64,000 nt of DNA from an uncultured Bacteroidota bacterium (GCA_902618245.1 CACMZR010000008.1:31973-95972); one strand, 5' to 3'. Shown: positions 7,878-18,880, counted from the stretch's first letter. Notes: generated from the sequence alone by a model not told the origin. Made by a program: numbers and translations.

Positions 7878-9143
7878 TTAGTCTTTTAACTTACCTATTG
7901 ACTTTCCTACAATCATTGAAACAGCTGCATCTCCAGTTACATTTACAATTGTTCTGCACATATCTAAAGGCCTATCAATTGCAAAAATAAGGGCTAAGCC
8001 AGCTTCAGGAATTCCTGCTTGAGCCAAAACAATGACTAACATAACTATGCCTGCACTTGGTACTGCTGCTGTACCTATTGATGCAAGCGTAGCAGTAAAG
8101 ACAATACCCAGCTGTGCAGAGAGACTAAGATCTAATCCAAAAGCTTGCGCAATAAAAACGGCTGCAACTCCCTGGTAGACTGATGTTCCATCCATATTAA
8201 TTGTTGCACCTATAGGGAGGACAAAACTAGCTACCTCTTTATCTACTCCTAAATTTTCTTCAACACATTCCATAGTTACAGGTAAGGTTGCAGCACTAGA
8301 ACTTGTAGAAAATGCTAGTAACTGTGCTGGAGCAATACCACGGACAAAAAAAGAAATTTTTCGTTTGGTTAAAAGTTGAACAATCAAAACATAAATTATA
8401 ATCATTACAGCAAGGCCTAATAGCAAGGTTATCGCATAGAGTGCTAATGCTTTGAATAATTCTAAGTTTGGGGCTTCCACTACTAATGCTGCCAATAACG
8501 CAAAAACACCATATGGGGCAGAGAGCATTATTAAATCAATTAGCTTTAGAATGATAGAATTGAAGGAGTCAAAAAAATTCTTAACTGGAGCTACTTTTTT
8601 TTCATTTAGAAGAATCATTCCTATACCAAAAAATAATGCGAAAAAGATCACTTGCAACATATTTCTATTATTTGAAGCGGCTAAGAAGATGTTTGACGGT
8701 ACCATATCAACTAGTGCCTGTAATGGACCTAATTCCTGCTGTTTTGCTGCTGCTTTTTGCTTTGCTTGGGTATCGGTTGCATAAGCTTCAACGAGTTCAT
8801 TTCTAGTATCGACACTGATCGATTTTCCTGGTTTGATTACATTAACTAAAATTAAGCCAATAGTCACGGCAGTTAATGTTGTGATTAGGTAGGTAACAAT
8901 AGTTCGACCTCCCATTTTTGATAATTTAGAAATATCTTTTAAATCTGATATTCCTTTTATTAAGGATGCTAAAATAAGTGGTACTGCTATCAGCTTTAAT
9001 AAATTGATAAAAATTGTCCCAAAGGGCTTGATATAATTTGCGATAAATAAGTCCCCGCTTGGAATAAAAGAAAAGCTAATGCCAAACAATACTCCAAGGC
9101 TCATTCCAATTAATATTTTCCAGTGTAAAGCTATTTTTCTCAA
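7878..9143 (-). CDS. Dicarboxylate/amino acid:cation (Na+ or H+) symporter, DAACS family
   Basis: AFSTSSSAATLPVTMECVEE, LPIGATINMDGTSVYQGV, FAIDRPLDMCRTIVNVTGDAA. Confidence 0.93.
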   Translation of the reverse strand: MRKIALHWKILIGMSLGVLFGISFSFIPSGDLFIANYIKPFGTIFINLLKLIAVPLILASLIKGISDLKDISKLSKMGGRTIVTYLITTLTAVTIGLILVNVIKPGKSISVDTRNELVEAYATDTQAKQKAAAKQQELGPLQALVDMVPSNIFLAASNNRNMLQVIFFALFFGIGMILLNEKKVAPVKNFFDSFNSIILKLIDLIMLSAPYGVFALLAALVVEAPNLELFKALALYAITLLLGLAVMIIIYVLIVQLLTKRKISFFVRGIAPAQLLAFSTSSSAATLPVTMECVEENLGVDKEVASFVLPIGATINMDGTSVYQGVAAVFIAQAFGLDLSLSAQLGIVFTATLASIGTAAVPSAGIVMLVIVLAQAGIPEAGLALIFAIDRPLDMCRTIVNVTGDAAVSMIVGKSIGKLKD

Positions 9144-9149
9144 ATTAAA

Positions 9150-10214
9150 TTATATTTTATTTGTTCTCTTAATTAAAGAAAAGTCTGCTAGAACAAGAGC
9201 AGCCATAGCTTCTACAATTGGTACTGCACGTGGTACTACACAAGGGTCGTGTCTACCTCTACCCTGCATTTCAACTTTTTCACCTTTTGAATTTATAGTT
9301 TCTTGATTTTGCATAATGGTTGCTACGGGTTTAAAAGCAACATTAAAATAAATATCCATTCCATTAGATATGCCACCTTGAATCCCACCCGAGTGATTAG
9401 TTTTTGTAGTCCCATCTTCATTAAACAAATCGTTGTGTTCGCTTCCCTTGATTTTTGTTCCACTAAAACCGCTTCCATATTCAAAACCTTTTACTGCGTT
9501 GATTGAAAGCATAGCTTTGCCTAGTTCGGCATGAAGTTTATTAAAGACTGGTTCTCCAAGACCAATTTTTACATTTTTAATAATACAAGTTATAATCCCT
9601 CCGACTGTATCTCCTTCTTTTCTTATTTTTTTGATAAAGTCTTCCATTTTTAAAGCCATCTTTTGGTCTGGACAGCGAACAGGATTTTTTTCTATGAGGG
9701 ATAAATCAACGTTAGATGGGTTTCTGTCAAGTGATAAAGGTCCTACTGCTGAAACATATGCGTTTATCTTAGTAGGAGATAAAAACTGTTTCGCTATAGA
9801 ACCAGCAACTACCCTACTAGCTGTTTCTCTTGCTGAACTTCTTCCTCCTCCCCTATAATCACGTATACCATATTTTTGATCATAAACATAATCTGCATGT
9901 GATGGTCTGTAGGAGTCTTGAATATGGGAATAGTCCTTTGGTTTTTGGTTTGTATTATTTATCGTAAAACCTATAGGTGTGCCCGTTGTTTTACCATCAA
10001 ATACTCCAGAAAGTATTAAAACTTCGTCAGATTCTTTTCGTTGAGTAACAATTGAAGATTGTCCAGGCTTTCGCCTATCTAAGTCTTCTTGGATAGATTC
10101 TAGGTCTAATTCAATTCCTGCAGGACAACCCTCTAAAATTCCTCCTATAGCAGGGCCATGTGATTCACCAAAGGTTGTGAGTTTAAAAAGTGAGCCAAAA
10201 ATGTTACCAGCCAT
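9150..10214 (-). CDS. aroC: Chorismate synthase
   Basis: [64 protein letters not shown]. Confidence 0.97.
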   Translation of the reverse strand: MAGNIFGSLFKLTTFGESHGPAIGGILEGCPAGIELDLESIQEDLDRRKPGQSSIVTQRKESDEVLILSGVFDGKTTGTPIGFTINNTNQKPKDYSHIQDSYRPSHADYVYDQKYGIRDYRGGGRSSARETASRVVAGSIAKQFLSPTKINAYVSAVGPLSLDRNPSNVDLSLIEKNPVRCPDQKMALKMEDFIKKIRKEGDTVGGIITCIIKNVKIGLGEPVFNKLHAELGKAMLSINAVKGFEYGSGFSGTKIKGSEHNDLFNEDGTTKTNHSGGIQGGISNGMDIYFNVAFKPVATIMQNQETINSKGEKVEMQGRGRHDPCVVPRAVPIVEAMAALVLADFSLIKRTNKI

Positions 10215-10325
10215 ATTACCAAATATGCAACAAAGATAAACCTTTATGTGTTATTTAGTATTCAAAAGTGTTATAGGTAATATTTCTATTTGACAAAAAT
10301 CAGTTGAGATAAAACAAATTAACAT

Positions 10326-12014
10326 TTAAGCCCAATTTTTATTTTTACTTGTTCTGCCAATTCCAGGATTAAAACCATTTGTAGGATCAAGTTCCTTATA
10401 GAATTTTTTTAATGACGGTTTTGCTGAATATTCATGGCCAACATTATGTTCTGCCGGATATTCAGCCCCCCTTTTATCGTATAATTTTAAGAGCTTGTTT
10501 TTTAATTTTTCACCATCAATTCCTTTTTTAACAATGTAGTTTTGATGGAGGACATGACAAAATAAATGGCCATAATAAAGTTTCATTTCAAGCATATCAT
10601 CAATATCCTTAGGCAACTTTTCAAACCAATTTTTTTCGTTTCTAGGAAATGCAATGTCTAGTGACATCATCTCCCCATGAGTTTCAGAATTTAGAATATG
10701 ATACCTCCCTATTGCACTTGCAGAAACAAATCTATGTAGGGATGCTTTTTTTGATTCAAAATCATTACATTCAAAAAAATCACCATCATTGTTTTTAAAA
10801 AATTTACTAAAGTAATTTCTTGCCTCATTTATCCCTTCATCTGACATTTCTATAATCCAATGGTGTTCATATAAATCTCTAAATCTATCCATCCTTTTAG
10901 GCAAATGATTAGGGAAAAGTTTACTTAAAAATTGCATTAATCTATCAGAAAAATTGTCAGGTAAAATCTTTAGCTTCTTGGCTATAATATCAACCCTCCT
11001 CTTTAGTTCAAATAATGTTGGCAGAAATGTTGTTCCTAATCTTTCAATAACTAGAAATGTATCCTTACTATACTTTTTTGCTGCATCATAACAGTCTCTA
11101 TGCAAATAATCTCCTAGTGTTGGAAGAGTTTTAAATTTTGAAAGAATATCCCTTCTAATTTTCCAAAACACATCTGGATTGTTTGTTCCGACGTAGAATA
11201 CTTTATTTTCAGTTGGGGAAACATAGGTATCTAGTCTTACAGCAAAAACTGCAATTTTTCCTGCACTGCCAGAAGCTCCATACAAAAGCCGACTGTCAGA
11301 ATTATATCTTGCAGGTGTGCTTTTATCTATCTCTCTTACAATTTCTGAATATTTGTTATCTGATCCCAATTGATCTGTTTCATGAATATCCGATTCATCA
11401 TAATTTTGATTTTGTAGATTATCTAAAATTTCTTCTGGATTTGAACCTAAATTTATTCCTAACTCATTTACCAGCTCTAATTTCCCTGTTTTACTAATTC
11501 TAGCATAGAGCGCCATTTCAGTGTAAGAGGGACCCCTTTGGACTAATGACCCTCCTGCATTATTACAGATTCCCCCTATTATTGAAGCTCCAATAGAAGT
11601 AGATCCAATAATAGAATGGGGTTCTCTTCCATAAGGTTTTAATTTTCTCTCTAACCCATATAGTGTACTTCCAGTCAATCCAACTATCTGACTGCCTTCT
11701 TTTATTATATGAATATCTTTAATACGCATTGTATTTATTATTACAATAGGTCTATCGTAGTCACTTCCAAAAGGAGTAGATCCTCCAGTTAAACCCGTAT
11801 TTGCTGCTTGCATTATGACAATTAAATCACTTTCAACACAAATCTCTAATATCTTCCATATCTGAGTCAATTTGCCAGGTTTCAATACAGCCAACGCGTT
11901 TCCCATGCCATATCTCCAGCCTTTGGTGTGTGGTAATTTATTCCACTCTTTGGTAAGTACAAATTGAACACCTATTAGGTCTTTAAACCTTTCAATAATA
12001 TTAGAGAAATTCAT
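10326..12014 (-). CDS. dld: FAD-binding oxidase, quinone-dependent D-lactate dehydrogenase-like
   Basis: FAD-binding ANTGLTGGSTPFGSDYDRPIVIINT, IGGICNNAGGSLVQRGPSYTEMALYA; C-terminal AEHNVGHEYSAKPSLKKFYKELDPTNGFNPGIGRTSK. Confidence 0.85.
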   Translation of the reverse strand: MNFSNIIERFKDLIGVQFVLTKEWNKLPHTKGWRYGMGNALAVLKPGKLTQIWKILEICVESDLIVIMQAANTGLTGGSTPFGSDYDRPIVIINTMRIKDIHIIKEGSQIVGLTGSTLYGLERKLKPYGREPHSIIGSTSIGASIIGGICNNAGGSLVQRGPSYTEMALYARISKTGKLELVNELGINLGSNPEEILDNLQNQNYDESDIHETDQLGSDNKYSEIVREIDKSTPARYNSDSRLLYGASGSAGKIAVFAVRLDTYVSPTENKVFYVGTNNPDVFWKIRRDILSKFKTLPTLGDYLHRDCYDAAKKYSKDTFLVIERLGTTFLPTLFELKRRVDIIAKKLKILPDNFSDRLMQFLSKLFPNHLPKRMDRFRDLYEHHWIIEMSDEGINEARNYFSKFFKNNDGDFFECNDFESKKASLHRFVSASAIGRYHILNSETHGEMMSLDIAFPRNEKNWFEKLPKDIDDMLEMKLYYGHLFCHVLHQNYIVKKGIDGEKLKNKLLKLYDKRGAEYPAEHNVGHEYSAKPSLKKFYKELDPTNGFNPGIGRTSKNKNWA

Positions 12015-12107
12015 CTATTTTAAATAAATCATACTTAAGGAGTAAAAATAATGATAAGTTTTCCATTTCCAATCAATTGATTAATTTTACCAATATCAAT
12101 CAGGATC

Positions 12108-13226
12108 ATGAATAAATATTTTTTTTCACTTATTATTATTTTCATATTACTAAACTCTTGTCAAAGTAATAACTCTAATACTTTAAGAATTAAAGGTGAA
12201 ATTGACATTGATAGTCAAACCAGTATTTATCTAATCGTTGCTGATCTAAATAATCAACCTGTAACACTTGATACAATTATTTCAAATAATGGGAAATTTG
12301 AATTAGAAACTGAGATAATTGAACCTAATTTTTACTTTCTCCAGATCGCAGGAGATAATAATACCTTCCCTTTTATAGCTGAAAGTGGGACAGTAAATAT
12401 TTCATTATTTAAAGATAGTTTAGGTCTTTCAAAAGCTAAAGGAACTACCTCAAATGATGATTTTATGCGATATAAGTCAGAAACCAAAAAATACATAGAA
12501 TCATTAAATGGAATTGGCAATGATTTACAACAAGCAATGATCTTAAGGGATAGTTTATTAGCTCAAGATCTTCAAGAACAATATAAAGAGGTACGTGAAC
12601 AAATTCAGGATTATGAACTTGATTTTTTAAAAGCATCTCCAAATTCACTGCTATCAATTTTAATCCTAGAACGTTTCATATCTAGTAAAGTTATTCCAAT
12701 AAATGAAGCAAAAAATCTTTTTGATTCCCTTGAAGAAAGAATTAAAAATACTAGATCTGGTAAATCTGTAAAAAATCAACTTGAGCAAAGCGTTGACTCT
12801 GTAGAAGTTGGGCAAATAGCTCCTCGCTTCGATGGTAATAGCCCTAGTGGTAAACCTTTTGTATTTGAAAATAGTTTAGCCAAGGTGACAATCATAGATT
12901 TTTGGGCAAGCTGGTGTCGACCATGTAGAATCGAAAATCCTAATTTAGTTCAATTATACCATAGAAATAAAGATCGTGGTTTAAATATAGTTGGAGTTTC
13001 TCTCGATAAAGAAAGAAATAAATGGTTAAAAGCAATCGAAGATGACGGTTTGGTTTGGGACCATGTATCAAATCTTATGTTTTGGAATGATCCAATCGCT
13101 AAATTATACAAAGTTTCTGCCATCCCTGCTACATTTGTTCTAGATGAAAATGGAGTAATAGTTGCTAGAAATTTACGTGGTGCAGCGCTATATAAAAAAA
13201 TAGAAGAATTACTTTCCAATATATAA
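12108..13226 (+). CDS. TlpA-like thiol-disulfide oxidoreductase lipoprotein (DUF4369-type N-terminus)
   Basis: Lipobox LLNSCQSN; thioredoxin motif IIDFWASWCRPCRIENPNLVQLY; VSAIPATFVLDENGVIVARNLRG. Confidence 0.9.
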   Translation: MNKYFFSLIIIFILLNSCQSNNSNTLRIKGEIDIDSQTSIYLIVADLNNQPVTLDTIISNNGKFELETEIIEPNFYFLQIAGDNNTFPFIAESGTVNISLFKDSLGLSKAKGTTSNDDFMRYKSETKKYIESLNGIGNDLQQAMILRDSLLAQDLQEQYKEVREQIQDYELDFLKASPNSLLSILILERFISSKVIPINEAKNLFDSLEERIKNTRSGKSVKNQLEQSVDSVEVGQIAPRFDGNSPSGKPFVFENSLAKVTIIDFWASWCRPCRIENPNLVQLYHRNKDRGLNIVGVSLDKERNKWLKAIEDDGLVWDHVSNLMFWNDPIAKLYKVSAIPATFVLDENGVIVARNLRGAALYKKIEELLSNI

Positions 13227-13228
13227 TC

Positions 13229-13882
13229 CTATTTTCGTTTAATGTAAAGTAAAAAGCCTGCAATAAGTGTGGTCGCGCATAAGATGCTTAACATTAATTT
13301 TGAATTGTTTATAACTTCAAAATCATAGAACAATGTTAAAATTACACCTCCTATAGCTCCACCAAAATGAGCAGAATGCCCGATATTATCGTTTTGTGCT
13401 CCTATTCCATAAAGTGTATATAAAATATATCCAATACCAAAAATATATCCTGGAATAGGTATAGGTATAAAGAAAATCATTAATTCAATTGATGGGAAAA
13501 GTAATAATGAACTAAATAAAACACCTGTTACAGCACCACTAGCTCCTACTGCACTGTAATTAGGCTGATTGAAATGAATCATTAAAGTTAAAAGATTTCC
13601 TATTATTAAACTTGCGAAGTATAGTATTAGAAATGAGATTCCACCTAAAGAATACGTTACAAAAGAGACAAAAAAGTATAGTGTAATCATATTAAATATT
13701 AGATGAGTAGTGTTTACATGAAGAAATCCTGAAGTTAGCAACCGATAATATTCTCCTTTTCGAATTTTATCAATTTCGAAACTATAGTTTTCAAAAAATC
13801 TTCTATCCCGAAAACCTACTATACTAGATAAAATATTTATAATTACAATGATTGCTCCAACTAGTGGAAATGTTTCGAGCAT
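13229..13882 (-). CDS. Rhomboid family intramembrane serine protease
   Basis: HLIFNMITLYFF, AVGASGAVTGVLFSS (GASG catalytic Ser), GHSAHFGGAIGGV (catalytic His). Confidence 0.92.
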   Translation of the reverse strand: MLETFPLVGAIIVIINILSSIVGFRDRRFFENYSFEIDKIRKGEYYRLLTSGFLHVNTTHLIFNMITLYFFVSFVTYSLGGISFLILYFASLIIGNLLTLMIHFNQPNYSAVGASGAVTGVLFSSLLLFPSIELMIFFIPIPIPGYIFGIGYILYTLYGIGAQNDNIGHSAHFGGAIGGVILTLFYDFEVINNSKLMLSILCATTLIAGFLLYIKRK

Positions 13883-13890
13883 TTAATTGC

Positions 13891-15423
13891 TTATATTTTG
13901 AAGTTAATACCCTGTGCTAAAGGGACTTGATTGGAAAAATTTATCGTGTTAGTTTGTCTTCTCATGTATACCTTCCAAGCATCAGAACCGCTTTCTCTAC
14001 CACCTCCTGAATCTTTTTCGCCTCCGAAAGCACCACCTATCTCAGCACCAGAAGTTCCTATATTCACATTTGCAATCCCACAGTCACTGCCCCAACTTGA
14101 TAAAAATGTTTCTGTTTCCTTAACATTAAGAGACATTATCGATGATGAAAGCCCTTGTTTAACTTCATTCTGAATTGAGATTGCTTCTTCAATATCACCT
14201 TTATATTTAATTATATATAAAATAGGAGCAAATGTTTCATTATGAACTATTTTAGCCTCGTGATCAATAATTGCAACTGCTGGTTTAACATAGCATTTAC
14301 TACCGTAATCATTTTCAGACAAAACACCTCCCTTGATTAACCAAGTACCCCCTTGATTTTCAATTTTTTTTAAAGCATCAGAATAGATCGACACAGCATT
14401 TTCATCAATCAAAGGGCCAATGTGATTTTTTTCATCAATTGGATTTCCAATTCTCAATTGCTCATAGGATTGTTTTAAAATTTCTGTGAATTTAATGAAT
14501 ATCGATTCATGAACAATTAATCGTCTTGTTGACGTACAACGTTGACCACAAGTACCAACTGCCCCAAAAATACTCGCACGAATCGCAATATCTAAATCCG
14601 CGTTAGGTGTTATTATAATTGCATTATTACCACCTAATTCTAATATGGTTTTACCAAGTCGCGCGCCTACTTTTTTTGATACATTTACTCCCATTTTAGT
14701 AGATCCAGTAGCTGAAACAAGCGATATACGTTGGTCATCTGCTATCCAGCTGCCTACTTCAGCTCCACCATTAACTACACACGAGACTCCTTCGTCAATA
14801 TTATTTTCTTTTAAAACATCTATAATTAAGTTTTGGCATGCAACACTACAAAAAGGTGTTTTTTCACTAGGTTTCCAAATACACACATTACCACATACCC
14901 ATGCTAGGGCCACATTCCAACTCCAAACTGCAACTGGAAAGTTAAATGCAGAAATAATACCTACTAGACCTAAAGGATGATATTGTTCGTATAATCGGTG
15001 TGATTCTCTTTCTGATGTCATTGTAAATCCATATAATTGTCTAGAAAGCCCAAGTGCAAAGTCACATATATCAATCATTTCCTGAACTTCACCCAATCCT
15101 TCTTGAATGGATTTTCCCATTTCCCATGAAACCAAATGTCCTAGACTTAATTTATTTTCACGAAGCTTATTGCCAAATTGTCTTACAAGTTCTCCCCTTT
15201 TAGGAGCAGGAATTTTCCTGAAATTTTTAAAAGCTTTCTCTGCTTTGCCAATAACTATTTCATAATCTTGAATAGAGGTCATTTTTAATTTTCCAAGAAG
15301 ACTTCCGTCAACAGGACTGAAAGAACAAATTTCATCACCTGATCCAAACCACTCAACTCCAACATTACATCCACCCTGAAGAGATTTTATCCTTAGATTT
15401 TCAAGTATTTGTTTAACCTCCAT
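13891..15423 (-). CDS. amaB: Aldehyde dehydrogenase, ALDH7/antiquitin type (L-aminoadipate-semialdehyde dehydrogenase)
   Basis: LELGGNNAIIITPNADLDIAIRASIFGAVGTCGQRCTSTRRLIVHE; NVNIGTSGAEIGGAFGGEKDSGGGRESGSDAWKVYMRRQTNTINFS. Confidence 0.9.
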   Translation of the reverse strand: MEVKQILENLRIKSLQGGCNVGVEWFGSGDEICSFSPVDGSLLGKLKMTSIQDYEIVIGKAEKAFKNFRKIPAPKRGELVRQFGNKLRENKLSLGHLVSWEMGKSIQEGLGEVQEMIDICDFALGLSRQLYGFTMTSERESHRLYEQYHPLGLVGIISAFNFPVAVWSWNVALAWVCGNVCIWKPSEKTPFCSVACQNLIIDVLKENNIDEGVSCVVNGGAEVGSWIADDQRISLVSATGSTKMGVNVSKKVGARLGKTILELGGNNAIIITPNADLDIAIRASIFGAVGTCGQRCTSTRRLIVHESIFIKFTEILKQSYEQLRIGNPIDEKNHIGPLIDENAVSIYSDALKKIENQGGTWLIKGGVLSENDYGSKCYVKPAVAIIDHEAKIVHNETFAPILYIIKYKGDIEEAISIQNEVKQGLSSSIMSLNVKETETFLSSWGSDCGIANVNIGTSGAEIGGAFGGEKDSGGGRESGSDAWKVYMRRQTNTINFSNQVPLAQGINFKI

Positions 15424-15425
15424 AT

Positions 15426-16334
15426 TTATGATTTTTTTATTTGAGAAGTAAATGTACTTTCAAAAATACGATCAGCATTTGACGTTTCGAACCCTTCTCG
15501 ACGATGCTCTCTTTTTAATTTGTTTGATTTTAAATTTCTAAACTCCGGTAATGGGCTTCTTTCAGCAAATTCAACATAACTGCCGGCAATTTTTTTTGTA
15601 TTTCCGTTAGTGAAATTTGCTCTTACCGTATTAGCTACAGAACTACTCTGCCGAAGTAATTGATCCTTGCTAGTTTTTATTATTCCGCCTGATGTATTCA
15701 GTTTTATTCCTATATCGCTCAAAAACTCGTTAAATGACTCAAGTTTATTATAAGGATTTGGAAGATCATGTACGCTTATTGTATAATGATTTAAGTAATA
15801 TCTATTATATATGACCCATGCTGCATACTCACTTTCACTTAACAATTGTTCGTAATCTTTTAATGAAGGAAGATCCCAAAGAGGTGTTTGAAAATATTTT
15901 GCAACAGCTTTATAATCATCTAAATTTAATTTATCAACTGGATCTTGAACAATAGAATCGGTATAAAACCTTATGATATTTTGAACTTTTGGTGAAAGTT
16001 TTTCTACTTTAAGTTCACTAATAAAAATTCGAGGAAGATCTTCTGTAGGAGGAGAATACCAATAAGCATCTAATTTTTTTATAGCAAAATGATAGAAATC
16101 CATACGTTTATAACCGTTTGCCAAAAAAATCTTTTCAAATGACGATATACCTAGATTTGGAACACCCATAGTTCTAAAAGCTATGTGATCGTTAATTATT
16201 TCATTTTGGCTTGAAACCATTCCTCTTTCTATCATAGCACTTGTAATTTTTTTCACATCAGGAACTCGTTTAGCATAAATATTAAAAAGTTCATCTAAAA
16301 TTCTTGTCATCACAGTATCACTAGAAAATTTCAT
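15426..16334 (-). CDS. DUF1338 family protein (2-oxoadipate dioxygenase/decarboxylase HglS-like)
   Basis: Metal/substrate-motif-like NDHIAFRTMGVPN, HYTISVHDLPNPYNKLESFNEFL and SYVEFAERSPLPEF; adjacent to amaB. Confidence 0.82.
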   Translation of the reverse strand: MKFSSDTVMTRILDELFNIYAKRVPDVKKITSAMIERGMVSSQNEIINDHIAFRTMGVPNLGISSFEKIFLANGYKRMDFYHFAIKKLDAYWYSPPTEDLPRIFISELKVEKLSPKVQNIIRFYTDSIVQDPVDKLNLDDYKAVAKYFQTPLWDLPSLKDYEQLLSESEYAAWVIYNRYYLNHYTISVHDLPNPYNKLESFNEFLSDIGIKLNTSGGIIKTSKDQLLRQSSSVANTVRANFTNGNTKKIAGSYVEFAERSPLPEFRNLKSNKLKREHRREGFETSNADRIFESTFTSQIKKS

Positions 16335-16481
16335 ATCAAATAAGGTATATCTTATAAAAGTAAATTACCTAAAGCAATATTCAATAATTTTTAAGAGGAA
16401 TTTAATTCTGAAAAAATTTTACATTAGAAAAATTTTACTGCCCGTAAATATTATAAAGCATAATTTTGAAATAAACTTCAG

Positions 16482-17351
16482 ATGGATCGAATAACTTATA
16501 TTATAATTTATCCATATTTATATTTAATATCCCGAATGCCGTTTAATATTCTATATATCTTTTCTGATGTAGCTTGTTTTTTTATTTACAGAATTATCAG
16601 GTATAGAAGAAATATTGTAAGATCAAATCTAATAACTGCTTTTCCCAAGGTTAATATATCTAAGATTAAAGAAATTGAAAAAAAATTCTACTCACATTTT
16701 TGTGATATTTTCTTGGAAATAATCAAATCTATGGCTATGTCTAAAACAGAAATGCTAGAAAGATTTAATGTTCAAAACCTTGAAGTATTGAAATTATTTG
16801 AAAAAGAGAACCGTTCAGTATTTTTACTCTGTGGTCATTATTCTTCCTGGGAATGGATGATGTCATTAGGATATCATATAAAACACAAAGGTTATGGTAT
16901 TTATCGTCCAATAAGAAACCCCTATTTCGATAGACTTATTAATAAAATAAGAAGAGTTCACAACTCTGAAATGATACCTCAAAAAAAAGCTATAGAAATT
17001 ATAAAATCAAAAGAATTGAAAAAAGAACTAGGAGTTTATGGTTTTGCTAGTGACCAATCTCCAAGACCCAAAAGCTCTACATATTGGATAAGTTTTTTAG
17101 GCAAAAAAGTACCAGCATATACTGGTGCAGAACGTCTTTCTCGAGATTTAAATATACCTGTTGTGTACTCAAAAATTAATAGAGTAAAAAGAGGTTATTA
17201 TAATGTTGAATTTAAAATTTTATCAAGGATTCCCATAAAGACAAAGCAAAATGAGATAACAAATACTTATACAAAATGGCTTGAAAAACAAATCTTTGAG
17301 GACCCTACTCAATATTTATGGACTCACAAGAGATTTAAATTTTCTCAATGA
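16482..17351 (+). CDS. Lysophospholipid/lipid A acyltransferase (LpxL/HtrB family)
   Basis: FLLCGHYSSWEWMMSLGYHIKHKGYGIYRPIRNPYFDRLI, FASDQSPRPKSSTYWISFLGKKVPAYTGAERLSRD, YLWTHKRFK. Confidence 0.9.
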   Translation: MDRITYIIIYPYLYLISRMPFNILYIFSDVACFFIYRIIRYRRNIVRSNLITAFPKVNISKIKEIEKKFYSHFCDIFLEIIKSMAMSKTEMLERFNVQNLEVLKLFEKENRSVFLLCGHYSSWEWMMSLGYHIKHKGYGIYRPIRNPYFDRLINKIRRVHNSEMIPQKKAIEIIKSKELKKELGVYGFASDQSPRPKSSTYWISFLGKKVPAYTGAERLSRDLNIPVVYSKINRVKRGYYNVEFKILSRIPIKTKQNEITNTYTKWLEKQIFEDPTQYLWTHKRFKFSQ

Positions 17352-18750
17352 GATGATTAATTTTTGAAATAAATTTATTCGATAATTTATCGGCTTCTGA
17401 TTTTGTAGTTGCTTCAGTGTATATTCTAATTACAGGCTCAGTATTTGACTTTCTTAGATGTACCCACATTTCTGGAAAATCTATTTTTAAACCATCTACT
17501 ACTGAAATTCTCTCATTACTGTATTCTTTAGCTAATTGATCTAATATGCTGTCCAAATTAACATTTTCATTAGCCGATATTTTATTTTTACTCATAAAAT
17601 AACTCGGATAAGATGATTTTATCTCAGAAACACTTTTTTGTTTACTTGTAACTAATGACAAAAATAATGCTGTACCAACCATTGCATCCCTTCCATAATG
17701 AAGTTTAGGATATATTACACCACCATTACCTTCTCCTCCTATAACAGCACTAACTTTTTTCATTTCCTTGACAACGTTTAATTCACCAACTGCACTCGCA
17801 AAACATGACTCGCCATATTTTTTAGTAACATCAGAAAGAGCACGTGTAGAGGAAAGATTAGAAACTGTTTTACCTTTATGCTGCGATAGTATGTAATCAG
17901 CGCAAGCAACTAGAGTATATTCTTCGCTAAACAGCTTCCCTTTTTCATCTACAAATACAAGACGATCGACATCTGGATCAACAGCTATTCCAAGATCAGC
18001 ATTGTTTTCTAACACAGCATCACATAGTTCTCTAAGATTTTCTGCTAGCGGCTCTGGATCGTGAGCAAAATTTCCATTTGGATTACAATTAATTTTAACA
18101 ACTTCAACATTTAAAGAGTCAAGAAGTTTTGGAATTGCTACGCCACCAATTGAATTTATTCCATCGACAACTATTTTAAATTTAGAATTTTGTATTCCAA
18201 CTTTATCCACAGATTCTAATTTTAATATCTTGTTTATGTGTTTCTCAATATAATCGTCTCGGGATGTAATTGTTCCCAGTTCGTCAATATTTGCGTAATT
18301 GAAATTGACTTTATCAGCATATTTTATAATTTTAATTCCATCTTCTTCATTTATGAATTCCCCCTTTGAATTAAATAGCTTTAATGCGTTCCATTGCTTT
18401 TTATTATGACTAGCAGATAGCATGATACCTCCGCTAGCTTTTTCTGAGTTTATAGCTATTCCTAAGGTAGGAGTTGGTGACACACCTAAATCAACAACGT
18501 TAATTCCAATTCCAACAAGAGTGTTATTAACCAATGAATGAGCCATAGAACCAGAAATTCTTGAATCTCTTCCAGTATAAACCATTATCTCTCCTGATCT
18601 ATTTTCTTTAATCCATTTTCCATAAGCTGAAGTAAATCGAACAATATCTAATGGAGTAAAATTTTCCCCAGGTATACCCCCTATCGTCCCACGAATTCCT
18701 GAAATTGATTTTATTAAGGTCATATTATTTGAAACATTAAAACCTTGCAA
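17335..18750 (-). CDS. glmM: Phosphoglucosamine mutase
   Basis: Phosphoserine loop ASGGIMLSASHNKKQWNALKLFNSKGE; DPDVDRLVFVDE; GEGNGGVIYP; RKSNTEPVIRIYTEA. Likely start is the internal MTLIKSISGIRGTIGG. Confidence 0.93.
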   Translation of the reverse strand: MQGFNVSNNMTLIKSISGIRGTIGGIPGENFTPLDIVRFTSAYGKWIKENRSGEIMVYTGRDSRISGSMAHSLVNNTLVGIGINVVDLGVSPTPTLGIAINSEKASGGIMLSASHNKKQWNALKLFNSKGEFINEEDGIKIIKYADKVNFNYANIDELGTITSRDDYIEKHINKILKLESVDKVGIQNSKFKIVVDGINSIGGVAIPKLLDSLNVEVVKINCNPNGNFAHDPEPLAENLRELCDAVLENNADLGIAVDPDVDRLVFVDEKGKLFSEEYTLVACADYILSQHKGKTVSNLSSTRALSDVTKKYGESCFASAVGELNVVKEMKKVSAVIGGEGNGGVIYPKLHYGRDAMVGTALFLSLVTSKQKSVSEIKSSYPSYFMSKNKISANENVNLDSILDQLAKEYSNERISVVDGLKIDFPEMWVHLRKSNTEPVIRIYTEATTKSEADKLSNKFISKINHLIEKI

Positions 18751-18880
18751 TTTAAATTATAATAAGCAAATCTAGCCGCTTGACAAGTTTTTATTATAAT
18801 ATTCAATTCAATAATGGAAAATCATTTTACCCAATTATAAATTCTTAAAAAAAAGTTATTAAAAGAATTAATTTAGCGGG

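Noticed and set aside
8452-8784. 110-aa plus-strand ORF opposite the symporter
   Set aside because: Antisense shadow ORF with no independent start context or motif.
11183-11497. 104-aa plus-strand ORF opposite the D-lactate dehydrogenase-like gene
   Set aside because: Antisense to a well-supported CDS.
14645-14980. 111-aa plus-strand ORF opposite the aldehyde dehydrogenase
   Set aside because: Antisense shadow ORF; Pro/Thr-rich low-complexity product.
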